Positions 16,277 to 23,855 of a stretch of DNA of 64,000 nucleotides are shown here, piece by piece (position 1 is the first letter of the stretch; each line of letters opens with the position of its first letter). A program made the translations under genes and the position numbers. Below the pieces are notes generated by a model. That model did no database searches. It was not told the DNA's origin and saw only the letters and a list, made by a program, of their open reading frames with translations. Source of the DNA: Caryophanales bacterium UBA7029 (GTDB taxonomy: Bacteria; Bacillota_I; Bacilli_A; RFN20; CAG-826); NCBI GenBank assembly GCA_002494205.1, contig DLBE01000043.1, positions 15,472 to 79,471 of the forward strand. Direction: 5' to 3'.

Positions 16277-17650
16277 ATGGAACTTTTATATAAAGTAAAA
16301 GATAGACCAAGTTTTGGAAGACTCGTAGTCTTTGCATTTCAACAATTATTATCTATTCTTGCTGGGACAATTACTCTTCCTTTGATTGTTGGAAACGGGA
16401 TGAGTCAATCAGCCGCTCTTTTGGGTGCTTCAATTGGAACATTAATATATTTATTAATAACAAAATTTAAAAGCCCTGTATTTTTAGGCTCTTCATTTAC
16501 ATTTTTAGGTTCAATGTCTGCTGCCTTTGCTGGTGCTGCAGCAATTTCTATTGGTTATTTAGGTTTATTAATAGGCGCCGTTTTAGCAGGTCTTGTTTAT
16601 GTTGTTTTATCAATCATAGTTCATTTTACCGGAACAAAATGGGTTAACAAATTAATGCCTCCGGTAATCATTGGCCCTACAGTTGCAATTATTGCTTTAA
16701 CATTATCTCCAAACGCAATTAAAAACCTAACATTAGGAAATGTTTTAGATAGTAGCGGCGCAAGTGTTGCAAATCCTTATATCTGTATGTTTTGTGGTTT
16801 ATTTGGATTAATTGTCGCAGTTGTTTGTGCAAGTTATGGCAAAAAGATGATTAAGCTCATTCCATTTATGATTGGTATTTTAAGTGGATACTTAGTTGCT
16901 TTAATTTTTACTCTTATTGGAAATGCTACTAATACACCAGCTCTTCAAATAATTAGTTTTAAACCATTTGAGAATATAAAATGGATTCCGGATTTGACCT
17001 TCTTAAAAGCTATAGAAGGTGCAAAATCTTTTAAAAATTCCCAGGAATTCTGGCGTTATTTTGGTTTAATTGTTGCTAGTTACGTTCCTGTCGCGTTCGC
17101 TGTTTTTGCTGAACATATTGCAGATCATAAAAACATTTCTCATATTATTGAAAATGATTTACTGGAAGACCCTGGTCTTTCAAGAACATTAATGGGAGAT
17201 GGAGTTGGTTCTATGATTGGCGCGACATTTGGTGGTTGTCCAAATACAACATATGGAGAATCAATTTCTTGTTTAGCATTTTCGAAAAACGCATCTGTAA
17301 TAACAATTGTTGCAACAGCGATAATTGGTATTGTTGTTTCCTTCTTCGGCCCATTAATGACATTTTTCTCAACAATACCTAGCTGTGTTGTTGGTGGTAT
17401 TTCAATTTGTTTGTATGGCTTTATTGCAATTAGTGGTTTCCAAATGCTTCAAAAAGTTGATTTAAGAGCTCAAAAAAACATATTTGTTATTGCTACAATT
17501 TTTGTAACAGGCATTGGTGGGCTAACACTCCAATTTAAATATTTCGAATTTTCACCAGTTGCAACTGCTTTAATTGCGGGTTTATTGATGAATATGTTAG
17601 TTAATATCAAAATTCGCAAGAAAAAACCTGATATTGAAATAGAAGAATAA
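16277..17650 (+). CDS. Uracil/xanthine permease, NCS2 family
   Basis: A nucleobase transporter with about 12-14 membrane segments in 457 residues. NCS2 marks include FAFQQLLSILAGTITLPLIVG near the N-terminus, the QSAALLGASIGT segment, PPVIIGPTVAIIAL (about 127), AFAVFAEHIADHK (about 275) and GGCPNTTYGES (about 315), the motif usual in uracil permeases. This favours uracil (UraA/PyrP) over xanthine. It starts 3 bases after the glycosyltransferase stop with no ribosome site, so the two are probably co-transcribed and translationally coupled. The functional link between them is unclear. Confidence 0.88.
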   Translation: MELLYKVKDRPSFGRLVVFAFQQLLSILAGTITLPLIVGNGMSQSAALLGASIGTLIYLLITKFKSPVFLGSSFTFLGSMSAAFAGAAAISIGYLGLLIGAVLAGLVYVVLSIIVHFTGTKWVNKLMPPVIIGPTVAIIALTLSPNAIKNLTLGNVLDSSGASVANPYICMFCGLFGLIVAVVCASYGKKMIKLIPFMIGILSGYLVALIFTLIGNATNTPALQIISFKPFENIKWIPDLTFLKAIEGAKSFKNSQEFWRYFGLIVASYVPVAFAVFAEHIADHKNISHIIENDLLEDPGLSRTLMGDGVGSMIGATFGGCPNTTYGESISCLAFSKNASVITIVATAIIGIVVSFFGPLMTFFSTIPSCVVGGISICLYGFIAISGFQMLQKVDLRAQKNIFVIATIFVTGIGGLTLQFKYFEFSPVATALIAGLLMNMLVNIKIRKKKPDIEIEE

Positions 17651-17676
17651 GACACTTAGTAGTGTCTTTTATTTAT
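17651..17676. terminator. Terminator after the NCS2 permease
   Basis: GACACT (17651-17656), loop TAGT, AGTGTC (17661-17666), then TTTTATTT. It lies between convergent genes and can serve both. Confidence 0.8.
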
Positions 17677-18235
17677 AATATTTATCTGCCCCACCATAAG
17701 TTGAGATAATTTTATTTTCTTTCGTTTTCTTAATGAAATTGTTTAATCTTTTTTTGAATTCTTCAGGTCGATCTTTTGTGTCGTCAATGTAACTTATTCT
17801 TATTCTTTTATATGACTCAGTGAACGAATTGAAGTTTTCCCAAGTTTGAGGATCTTTTTTAAGCTTGTTGATTATCCTTTTTGGGAATACGTAGGGCTTA
17901 TTTATTATTTCTTTGATTTTCTCTTCAACTTTTGGGTGAATCATATTTTGACTCTCTAAATAGATTAGACGTTCGATATTTAGTCTTGAATATGTAGAGT
18001 TTTTTCTCCTTGGAGTAAAACGTCTTAATTGGTGGGTTTTATCTAAAGTATTTGCAACACCGTCAATCCAACCGAAGCAAAGTGCCTCTTCAACTGCATC
18101 ATTATATGAAACGCCTATTTCTTTAGATGAAACTGTTGGGAAAACAAACCAAACTTCTTTTTCACTCTCAAAATTTTTGCTTAGCCACTCTCTCCACTCG
18201 TTTCTAGTTTTAAAATAGACAATATTTTTATTCAT
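17669..18235 (-). CDS. YdeI/OmdA family protein
   Basis: A 188-residue cytosolic protein of the YdeI (bacteriocin-protection, OmdA-like) family. Typical segments are NEWREWLSKNF, then VSYNDAVEEALCFGWIDGVANTLD (about 42-65) and HQLRRFTPRRKNSTYSRLN (about 68-86), and a late ENFNSFTESYKRIRISYIDDTKDRPEEFKKRL block. Its biochemical role is not established; relatives are linked to envelope stress and antimicrobial-peptide resistance. There is no Shine-Dalgarno sequence: TATCAT (18242-18247) ends 6 bases before the ATG, suggesting a leaderless mRNA. Confidence 0.85.
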   Translation of the reverse strand: MNKNIVYFKTRNEWREWLSKNFESEKEVWFVFPTVSSKEIGVSYNDAVEEALCFGWIDGVANTLDKTHQLRRFTPRRKNSTYSRLNIERLIYLESQNMIHPKVEEKIKEIINKPYVFPKRIINKLKKDPQTWENFNSFTESYKRIRISYIDDTKDRPEEFKKRLNNFIKKTKENKIISTYGGADKYYK

Positions 18236-18279
18236 GAAAAAATGATAGCAAAATTATTAAGAAATGTAGCAAATAATGC

Positions 18280-18431
18280 AAAAAAAGAAAAAACACGCAC
18301 CTTTTCGTACGTGTCTTTACAATCGATGATGTCTCCAATTGTCGATGAATGAATAAATTTCAAAGTCCAATTGTCGATAAACATACAACTACGACTAAAA
18401 TAGCATTGCACTGTTGTTTTGGTCGAAAATA
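18280..18431 (-). ncRNA. Candidate small RNA upstream of the AAA ATPase gene
   Basis: On the minus strand a TATAAT box (18438-18443) is followed by about 150 bases with no ORF. They end in a stem (18293-18300/18307-18314, one mismatch) and a T-rich run, TTTTTTCTTTTTTT: a rho-independent terminator with no gene to terminate. The span contains the direct repeat ATCGACAATTGG twice (plus-strand copies CCAATTGTCGAT at 18335-18346 and 18367-18378). It also contains an 8-bp stem GACCAAAA/TTTTAGTC (18417-18424 with 18393-18400). The -35 match is weak. It could be a regulatory RNA or the remnant of a deleted gene. Confidence 0.4.
18293..18314 (-). terminator. Orphan minus-strand terminator
   Basis: The hairpin ACACGCAC/GTACGTGT with loop CTTTTC is followed on the minus strand by a long T-rich run. 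On the plus strand no T-run follows. Confidence 0.65.
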
Positions 18432-18442
18432 TGTTGTATTAT
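18383..18442 (+). promoter_or_regulatory. AAA ATPase promoter inside an inverted repeat
   Basis: TTGTTT (18414-18419), a 17-base spacer and TATTAT (18437-18442). The promoter is covered by an imperfect inverted repeat: ATACAAC (18383-18389) with GTTGTAT (18433-18439), and GACTAAAA (18393-18400) with TTTTGGTC (18417-18424). This looks like an operator or an RNA hairpin. Confidence 0.55.
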
Positions 18443-18461
18443 ATGATTGAGGTTGAATCAT

Positions 18462-19724
18462 ATGGAATATATCAGAACAATTGAAAGAAAACTAAATGAG
18501 ATAAAAAACGAATATGCTGTCATCACTATTTATGGTGCTAGACAAGTCGGAAAGACAACAACTGCTGGCAAAGTATTCGGAAAAGAAATGGCCGTTGTTT
18601 CTTTGGATAATCTGGAAAATAGAACGCTGGCAAATAAAAACCCAAAGCTATTTTTAGAAGCGCATCCTTGGCCGATTATTATCGACGAAATACAAAAAGC
18701 CTCGCCTCTTCTAGATGCAATCAAAGTAGTGGTGGATAGCGAGAAGAATAAATGTTTGCAAAACAATGTGCCAGTTCCACTCATGTATGTTTTAACTGGT
18801 TCCAATCAGTTTGAATTACAAAACATGGTATCTGAATCACTGGCAGGTCGTACTGCAATATTGAATATGGCATCGCTAGCAAATAATGAGTTAGAAGAAA
18901 TAGACGGAAACATATTTAACCCTGATTTAGATTGTTTGAAAGCAAAATACGCCAAAGTCAAAGACAAAAATCTTTATCGCAGTCGCAAGGAAATCTTTGA
19001 AAGAATATTTAAAGGTGGAATGCCTGAATATATTGCTAAAGATTTAAATAGAGATACTTTCTTTAGCTCTTATATTGCCACATATATCGAAAAAGATGTC
19101 AAAAGGATAATTAATGTAGATAAAGAAGGTGACTTCTTAAGATTTTTAGACTATATGGCTTTAAGAACCGCCCAACAAATCAATTATGATGATATTTCAA
19201 GAAATATAGGTATTGATGTGAGAACTGTTAAAAACTGGATTTCTATTTTAATTACTTCGGGAATTGCTATTTTGTTAGAACCATATGCAAAAAATATGTC
19301 TGATAGAATAACCAAAACCCCTAAGTTTTACTTCATGGATACTGGCTTGTGTGCATACTTATGTAAATGGCCAAATGCCGAAATGCTTGAAAACGGTGTA
19401 ATGAATGGTGCTTTTTACGAAACATATGCTGTTAGTGAAATTATTAAAAGCTACATAAATGCTGGTGTAGATTATAGAAGAAACTTTTATTATTATCGCG
19501 ATAAAGATAAAAAAGAAGCTGATTTAATCATTGATTATGTGGATCATATATCTCCAATTGAGATTAAAAAAGGCATTAATCCAGCTAACAGTAGTTTCAA
19601 TTTCAATTTCTTAAAAAAATATGGGAAGCCAGTTTCGAAAGGAATAGTGATTGATTCAAGAGAAGATTTATTCCCGATAAATGCAGACAACTGGTATTGT
19701 CCGATTTATATGATTGGCATTTAA
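18462..19724 (+). CDS. AAA ATPase with DUF4143
   Basis: A 420-residue protein of the large AAA_14/DUF4143 family. Walker A is IYGARQVGKTT (about residue 25), Walker B is PIIIDEIQKA (about 72), and a sensor-like LTGSNQFEL lies near 113. The DUF4143 half (about 200-400) contains a winged-helix-like segment (ISRNIGIDVRTVKNWISIL), KFYFMDTGLCAYL, and a late EADLIIDY..PIEIKKG, which resembles a PD-(D/E)XK nuclease core. Function is not established for the family; these genes are frequent accessory genes in gut Firmicutes. The ATG at 18462 follows GAGG at 18450. Its far side abuts tRNA-Ser. Confidence 0.85.
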   Translation: MEYIRTIERKLNEIKNEYAVITIYGARQVGKTTTAGKVFGKEMAVVSLDNLENRTLANKNPKLFLEAHPWPIIIDEIQKASPLLDAIKVVVDSEKNKCLQNNVPVPLMYVLTGSNQFELQNMVSESLAGRTAILNMASLANNELEEIDGNIFNPDLDCLKAKYAKVKDKNLYRSRKEIFERIFKGGMPEYIAKDLNRDTFFSSYIATYIEKDVKRIINVDKEGDFLRFLDYMALRTAQQINYDDISRNIGIDVRTVKNWISILITSGIAILLEPYAKNMSDRITKTPKFYFMDTGLCAYLCKWPNAEMLENGVMNGAFYETYAVSEIIKSYINAGVDYRRNFYYYRDKDKKEADLIIDYVDHISPIEIKKGINPANSSFNFNFLKKYGKPVSKGIVIDSREDLFPINADNWYCPIYMIGI

Positions 19725-19725
19725 A

Positions 19726-19756
19726 AATCCCCTTGGACAAAATCCTTGGGGATATT
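19726..19756. terminator. Terminator between AAA ATPase and tRNA-Ser
   Basis: ATCCCC (19727-19732) pairs with GGGGAT (19748-19753), with an inner GG/CC pair. The T-run is on the minus strand, so it mainly terminates tRNA-Ser. Confidence 0.65.
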
Positions 19757-19766
19757 TCAATCTACG

Positions 19767-19857
19767 TGGCGGAGAATTAGGGATTTGAACCCTAGCGCCC
19801 CTCTCGGAACCTACGAGCTTTCCAAGCCCGCCCCTTCAGCCTCTTGGGTAATTCTCC
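19767..19857 (-). tRNA. tRNA-Ser (GGA)
   Basis: Acceptor stem GGAGAAT/ATTCTCC, discriminator G, encoded CCA, anticodon loop CTTGGAAA (GGA), a long variable arm and T-loop GTTCAAATC. The tRNA's 3' end faces the AAA ATPase gene. Confidence 0.95.
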
Positions 19858-19872
19858 AGATGCGAGAAGTAT

Positions 19873-19901
19873 TATACATTACTAATTTAAAAAAGTATAA
19901 T
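19873..19901 (+). promoter_or_regulatory. rluA-type gene promoter, leaderless
   Basis: TATACA (19873-19878), a 17-base spacer and TATAAT (19896-19901). The GTG start codon is only 7 bases beyond the -10 box and no ribosome site exists. Confidence 0.6.
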
Positions 19902-19908
19902 CAATATT

Positions 19909-20868
19909 GTGAAAAAGATTACTATTTCTTCTAAAGAAGCAAATCAAAGAGTAGATAAGTATGTTAAGAAGTTTCTTAATGAAGCTCCTTTATCTTTTAT
20001 CTACAAACTTTTTAGAAAGAAAGACATTAAAATTAACGGACACTGGGTTAAAGAAAATTACATTTTAAAAGAAGGCGAAGAACTTTCTATTTATGTAACA
20101 GATCAACAAATAGAAGAATTCAATAAACCAAAAGAAATTGAAAAGGTTAACCTTAATCACGAAATTGTCTATGAAGACGAAAATATTTTAATCATAAACA
20201 AACCACGTGGATTATTAGTGCATGGAGATGAGGGCGAAAAGAAACTAACCTTAGCGAACCAAGTAATTAATTATCTTTATTATAAAGGCGAATATAACCC
20301 AAAGGATGATCATGGATTTACTCCTGCACCGGCCCATAGATTAGATAGAAATACATCTGGTTTAGTTGTGTTCGCAAAAAATCTTATCTCCCTTCAAGAA
20401 CTAGAAGAGTTGTTTAAAGAAAAAGAAGAAATAATTAAAGAATATAAAGCTTTAGTTGTCGGAAAACTTAGTGGAGAAAAACATATAGACGCTCCATTAA
20501 AGAAAGATGTAAATACTGGTTTAGTTAAAATTGCAAAAGATGGAAAAAATGCTTATACAATCGCAAAATCAATAGGATTTTACGGAGATTTTACTTTAGT
20601 TAATGTGCAAATTCTAACCGGAAGAACACATCAAATAAGAGTTCATTTAGCTTCAATTGGTTATCCGATTGTTGGTGATGCAAAATACGGTGATTTTAAA
20701 ATAAATAGAGATATAAAAGAAAAATACAAATTTGAAAATCAGTTTTTAACTGCTTATAAACTTTCATTTAAAGAAATAAAAGGCCACCTGTCTTATTTAA
20801 GTGGCAAATCATTTGAGATTAAACTTCCTGAAAACGAACAGAAGTTATTAGATAAATTAGCGAAGTAA
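19909..20868 (+). CDS. RluA-family pseudouridine synthase
   Basis: It converts uridine to pseudouridine in rRNA or tRNA. The 319 residues have an N-terminal S4 domain (RVDKYVKKFLNEAPLSFIYKLFRKKDIKING, about 14-44) and the catalytic RluA fold. NKPRGLLVHGDEG is near 95. The active-site motif APAHRLDRNTSGLVVFAK (about 140-157) contains the catalytic aspartate, and TGRTHQIRVHLASIGYPIVGDAKYG is near 235. The S4 domain suggests the RluC/RluD subgroup, so 23S rRNA is the likely target. The GTG start is fixed by the promoter position and by the S4 domain beginning at once. The gene is convergent with the HAD gene downstream and overlaps it by 12 bases. Confidence 0.9.
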   Translation: MKKITISSKEANQRVDKYVKKFLNEAPLSFIYKLFRKKDIKINGHWVKENYILKEGEELSIYVTDQQIEEFNKPKEIEKVNLNHEIVYEDENILIINKPRGLLVHGDEGEKKLTLANQVINYLYYKGEYNPKDDHGFTPAPAHRLDRNTSGLVVFAKNLISLQELEELFKEKEEIIKEYKALVVGKLSGEKHIDAPLKKDVNTGLVKIAKDGKNAYTIAKSIGFYGDFTLVNVQILTGRTHQIRVHLASIGYPIVGDAKYGDFKINRDIKEKYKFENQFLTAYKLSFKEIKGHLSYLSGKSFEIKLPENEQKLLDKLAK

Positions 20869-21672
20869 TTTTTTAAGAGTGTGGTAAATACCATTATGAT
20901 CGTTATCTTTAATCGAAACCATAGTGGTTTTATCTTTTAAGAATTCATATTTAGCGTTTTTCATTAAAACAGATGTTCCTGCAACTTCAAACATTTCAAT
21001 ATCATTAGTTGCATCCCCAAACACAATTAGATTTTTTAGCGGGACATTATAATATTCGCAAATATGTTTTAAAGCATTTCCCTTGGAAGTCGATTTATAA
21101 AACAATTCAAAATAAGGTGAACGAATCCAAAATCTTGCACCTAGTTGAGGATATTTAACTAATGCTTTTTCGACGTCCTCACATTCAGTTATTGCAGTTG
21201 GTGTTTGAACAATGCAAGTCATTGGGTTTGTATTTAAAGTTTTTGCTAGTTCTCCAACATGAATTTGCATACCTTCATACCAGAAGAATTTTGCTAAATA
21301 TTCATCTTCTTTATCAACCCAAATTTCAGTATCTGTTTCGCACATTACATTTTTAATATGCTTTTTAATTTTTCCTAAAACATCAATAATAATTTCCTTT
21401 GGAAATTCGAACTCAATTTTAGGAAATTTTTCATCAAATGGATTAAAAACATAAGCTCCATTATAACAAATCATTGGAGTTTTTAATTTGAGCTGCTCAT
21501 AGTAAGTGTGCAAGGCTCTAGATGGTCTACCTGAAGCAAGAACAATAATATGCCCTTGTTTAGACAATTTTCTAAGGTATAAACGAGTGCGTAAAGAAAT
21601 CTTCTTCTTTTCGTTAAGAAGAGTTCCGTCCATATCGAAACCTATAACTCTTTTTTCGATTTCTTTTTTCAT
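20857..21672 (-). CDS. Cof-type HAD-IIB phosphatase
   Basis: A 271-residue cytosolic sugar-phosphate/nucleotide phosphatase of the Cof/YidA group. Motif I is IGFDMDGTLLNEKKKIS (about 9-25), motif II the serine in VLASGRPSRAL (about 57), motif III includes STSKGNALKHI (about 195) and motif IV is VFGDATNDIEMFEVAG (about 218). The C2B cap lies between. Its physiological substrate cannot be inferred. It begins at the last base of the trpS stop, so the two are co-transcribed. Confidence 0.9.
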   Translation of the reverse strand: MKKEIEKRVIGFDMDGTLLNEKKKISLRTRLYLRKLSKQGHIIVLASGRPSRALHTYYEQLKLKTPMICYNGAYVFNPFDEKFPKIEFEFPKEIIIDVLGKIKKHIKNVMCETDTEIWVDKEDEYLAKFFWYEGMQIHVGELAKTLNTNPMTCIVQTPTAITECEDVEKALVKYPQLGARFWIRSPYFELFYKSTSKGNALKHICEYYNVPLKNLIVFGDATNDIEMFEVAGTSVLMKNAKYEFLKDKTTMVSIKDNDHNGIYHTLKKLLR

Positions 21673-22655
21673 TATTTATGATATAAACCAACAGCTTTTT
21701 GGACTCTTTCGAGAACTTTTGACGCAACTTCGTTTGCGCGTTTTGCGCCTTTTTCAAGAACCTTGTCAACAAGACCTGATTCAATAACTTCTTTATATCG
21801 TTTTTGTAGATTTTCCATTTCTGAACACACAATGTCAGCTACAGCACGTTTAAAATCACCATAGCCTTTACCTTCAAATTCTTTTTCAATTTCCTCAAAA
21901 GATTTTCCAGTAAGTGATGACATAATTGTCATAAGGTTAGAAATACCAGGTTGTTTTTCAGGATCGTAGTGGACATGAGCTTCCATATCTGTAACTGCAG
22001 ACATAATTTTCTTTCTAATTACAGCAGGTTCATCTTTTAAATAAATGTCTCCTTTAGGATCAGACTTAGACATCTTTTTTGTTGGGTCTGATAAAGACAT
22101 AATTCTTGCGCCTACTTTTGCAACTTCTGCTCTAGGCATAACAAGAACGTCTCCATAGCGATTATTAAAACGTTTTACTAAGTCTCGAGTTAACTCTACG
22201 TGTTGGATTTGATCTTCGCCAACAGGAATTACTTTTGAATCATATAAAACAATATCCGCGGCCATCAAAACAGGGTAAGCAAATAAACCTAAGCCTATGG
22301 CTTCTTCTTTCATTTTTGAGGATTTATCTTTAAATTGAGTCATTCTTGAAAGCTCACCCATGTAGAGGTAGTTTTGAAGAATTATTGCAAGTTCAGCGTG
22401 GGCGGATACATCACTTTGAAGGAAGATGTTTGACTTATTTGGATCAAGTCCTGCTGCAAGATAAAAAGCCGCTAAATCTCTAGAATTTGTGCGTAAAACT
22501 TCTGGATCAATTGGAAGAGTTAAAGCGTGTAAGTCAGCGATAAATAAAAATGATTCGCCTTTATCTTGTAACTTAACAAATTTATTAATTGCCCCAATAT
22601 AATTGCCAAGTGTTAATTGGCCTGTAGGTTTAATACCGCTCAAAATGTGATCCAT
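21672..22655 (-). CDS. trpS: Tryptophanyl-tRNA synthetase
   Basis: It charges tRNA-Trp. The 327-residue class Ic enzyme shows the HIGH-like signature in SGIKPTGQLTLGNYIGAI (about 4-21), VGEDQIQHVELTRDLVKRFN (about 145-165) and the KMSKS loop in DPTKKMSKSDPKG (about 190-202). A GAGGGAAAG ribosome site precedes the ATG, with TATAAT further upstream. The leader lacks T-box features, so no tRNA-sensing control is evident. Confidence 0.96.
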   Translation of the reverse strand: MDHILSGIKPTGQLTLGNYIGAINKFVKLQDKGESFLFIADLHALTLPIDPEVLRTNSRDLAAFYLAAGLDPNKSNIFLQSDVSAHAELAIILQNYLYMGELSRMTQFKDKSSKMKEEAIGLGLFAYPVLMAADIVLYDSKVIPVGEDQIQHVELTRDLVKRFNNRYGDVLVMPRAEVAKVGARIMSLSDPTKKMSKSDPKGDIYLKDEPAVIRKKIMSAVTDMEAHVHYDPEKQPGISNLMTIMSSLTGKSFEEIEKEFEGKGYGDFKRAVADIVCSEMENLQKRYKEVIESGLVDKVLEKGAKRANEVASKVLERVQKAVGLYHK

Positions 22656-22716
22656 AATGCTTTCCCTCGCGTAATGCCAATATTATAAGTTAACTAAATA
22701 ATCACTGTCAATTTTA

Positions 22717-22744
22717 TTGACTTATGTCTATTTGTCTATACAAT
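22717..22744 (+). promoter_or_regulatory. spx promoter, leaderless
   Basis: TTGACT (22717-22722), a 16-base spacer and TACAAT (22739-22744). The spx ATG is 7 bases after the -10 box and no ribosome site is present. Confidence 0.65.
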
Positions 22745-22751
22745 AAAAAGC

Positions 22752-23153
22752 ATGATTAAGATTTATGTTTCCCCATCTTGTTCTTCTTGCATTAAGGTTA
22801 AGAAGTGGTTTGACGAACAACAAATACCTTATATTGAGAAAAATATTACTGGACAAGGGTTAAGCGAAAAAGAACTTAGAGAAATGCTTGAGAAAAGCGA
22901 AAATGGTACTGAAGATATCATTTCTTTACGTAGTAAAATTATTAAAGAAAAAAACATTAAACTTGATGATATATCCGTTTCAGAAATGATACAATTTATT
23001 AGACAAAACCCAACTGTTTTAAAACGCCCAATAATGGTGGATGACAATCACATTCAAGTTGGTTATGACACTGATGAAATGACAACTTTCATTCCTCGAG
23101 CAAGAAGATTGAATTCTTTTGTTTGTGATACATGTGAGGATAACGATAAATGA
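22752..23153 (+). CDS. spx: Spx/ArsC-family regulator
   Basis: It resembles Spx, which binds the RNA polymerase alpha C-terminal domain and redirects transcription under thiol stress. The 133 residues have the ArsC fold and a redox CXXC motif at the start (SPSCSSCIKVKKWF, cysteines at about 10 and 13). The usual RNAP-contact glycine region cannot be confirmed by eye. Basic residues follow in TVLKRPIMVDDNHIQVGYD (about 88-106), where Spx has RPI. The protein ends in a CDTCED tail, which adds a second CXXC that is not general in Spx. The TGA stop overlaps the ATG of a 50-residue membrane protein. Confidence 0.85.
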   Translation: MIKIYVSPSCSSCIKVKKWFDEQQIPYIEKNITGQGLSEKELREMLEKSENGTEDIISLRSKIIKEKNIKLDDISVSEMIQFIRQNPTVLKRPIMVDDNHIQVGYDTDEMTTFIPRARRLNSFVCDTCEDNDK

Positions 23154-23302
23154 TTTTAAAAACGTTTGGCGTTGATCCTGCATCATCTCCATTTAATGAA
23201 TGGCTAAAAAATAATGCTCTTTATGTCGCGCTTGGTGTCGCGGGAGTTGTTCTAATAATAGTCTTGGTGTTGTTCTTTATAAGCAAAAGAAAAAAGGACT
23301 AG
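23150..23302 (+). CDS. Small single-helix membrane protein
   Basis: A 50-residue ORF that overlaps the spx stop by ATGA, an arrangement typical of translational coupling. It starts MILKTFGVDPASSPFNEW and has one strong membrane helix (about residues 24-44, ALYVALGVAGVVLIIVLVLFF) and a basic end SKRKKD, predicting a cytosolic C-terminus. It is followed at once by a terminator, so it closes the operon. Function unknown. The coupling with spx makes a membrane partner or stress-related microprotein possible. Confidence 0.6.
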   Translation: MILKTFGVDPASSPFNEWLKNNALYVALGVAGVVLIIVLVLFFISKRKKD

Positions 23303-23312
23303 AATCCTTTTT
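23291..23312. terminator. Bidirectional terminator
   Basis: AAAAAGGA (23291-23298) pairs with TCCTTTTT (23305-23312), loop CTAGAA. It lies between the spx operon and the converging maf gene. Confidence 0.75.
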
Positions 23313-23315
23313 TAT

Positions 23316-23855
23316 TTAGAACCAATGCTGTTTAAGATCTTCTGTTGGAAGTCCAATTACGTTATCGAAACTTCCTTCAATATGATTAACTAAATCAAAT
23401 TCTTTATCTTGGATACCATAAGCTCCAGCTTTATCCATTGGAGAACCTGTTGCGATATATTTTTCTATTAGTTCATCACTTAGTTTATTGAAGTAAACAT
23501 AAGTTCTAACTGTTCTTGTAATTTCTTTTTCTTTTGAGATTAATGTATAACCCGAAATAACTACGTGCTTCTTGCCTGATAACTTGTGCAACATCTCTCT
23601 AGCTTTTTCAGCAGTATGAGGTTTGCCCATAAGCTCACCATCTAGAATAACAACGGTGTCACATGCAAGAACTTTATCATTTGGGTATTTATTAAAGACA
23701 TCGTAAGCTTTTAATTTTGATAATTCTCCTGGCAAATCACATGCTGGAATGTGTAACTGAGATTCATCAATATTTGCAGGAATTACCGTAAAATCCTTAG
23801 TAATTTTCTTAATTAATTCTCTTCTTCTAGGAGACTCACTAGCTAAAATAATCAT
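23316..23855 (-). CDS. maf: Maf-type nucleotide pyrophosphatase
   Basis: It hydrolyses non-canonical or excess pyrimidine nucleoside triphosphates (dTTP/UTP). The 179 residues show the N-terminal IILASESPRRRELI signature (about 2-15), DKVLACDTVVILDGELMGKPHT (about 60-80) and ISGYTLIS. The C-terminal GSPMDKAGAYGIQD motif (about 138-151) and a closing NVIGLPTEDL are also present. Its start overlaps the end of the RNase J gene by 4 bases, so the two are co-transcribed. Confidence 0.93.
   Translation of the reverse strand: MIILASESPRRRELIKKITKDFTVIPANIDESQLHIPACDLPGELSKLKAYDVFNKYPNDKVLACDTVVILDGELMGKPHTAEKAREMLHKLSGKKHVVISGYTLISKEKEITRTVRTYVYFNKLSDELIEKYIATGSPMDKAGAYGIQDKEFDLVNHIEGSFDNVIGLPTEDLKQHWF

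Noticed and set aside
18335..18378. Two 12-base direct repeats resembling a short CRISPR array
   Set aside because: Only two copies, 20 bases apart, shorter than CRISPR repeats, and no cas gene in the window.
22656..22751. T-box leader for trpS
   Set aside because: The leader is short and lacks the AGGGTGGNACCGCG T-box element, the specifier loop and a terminator.
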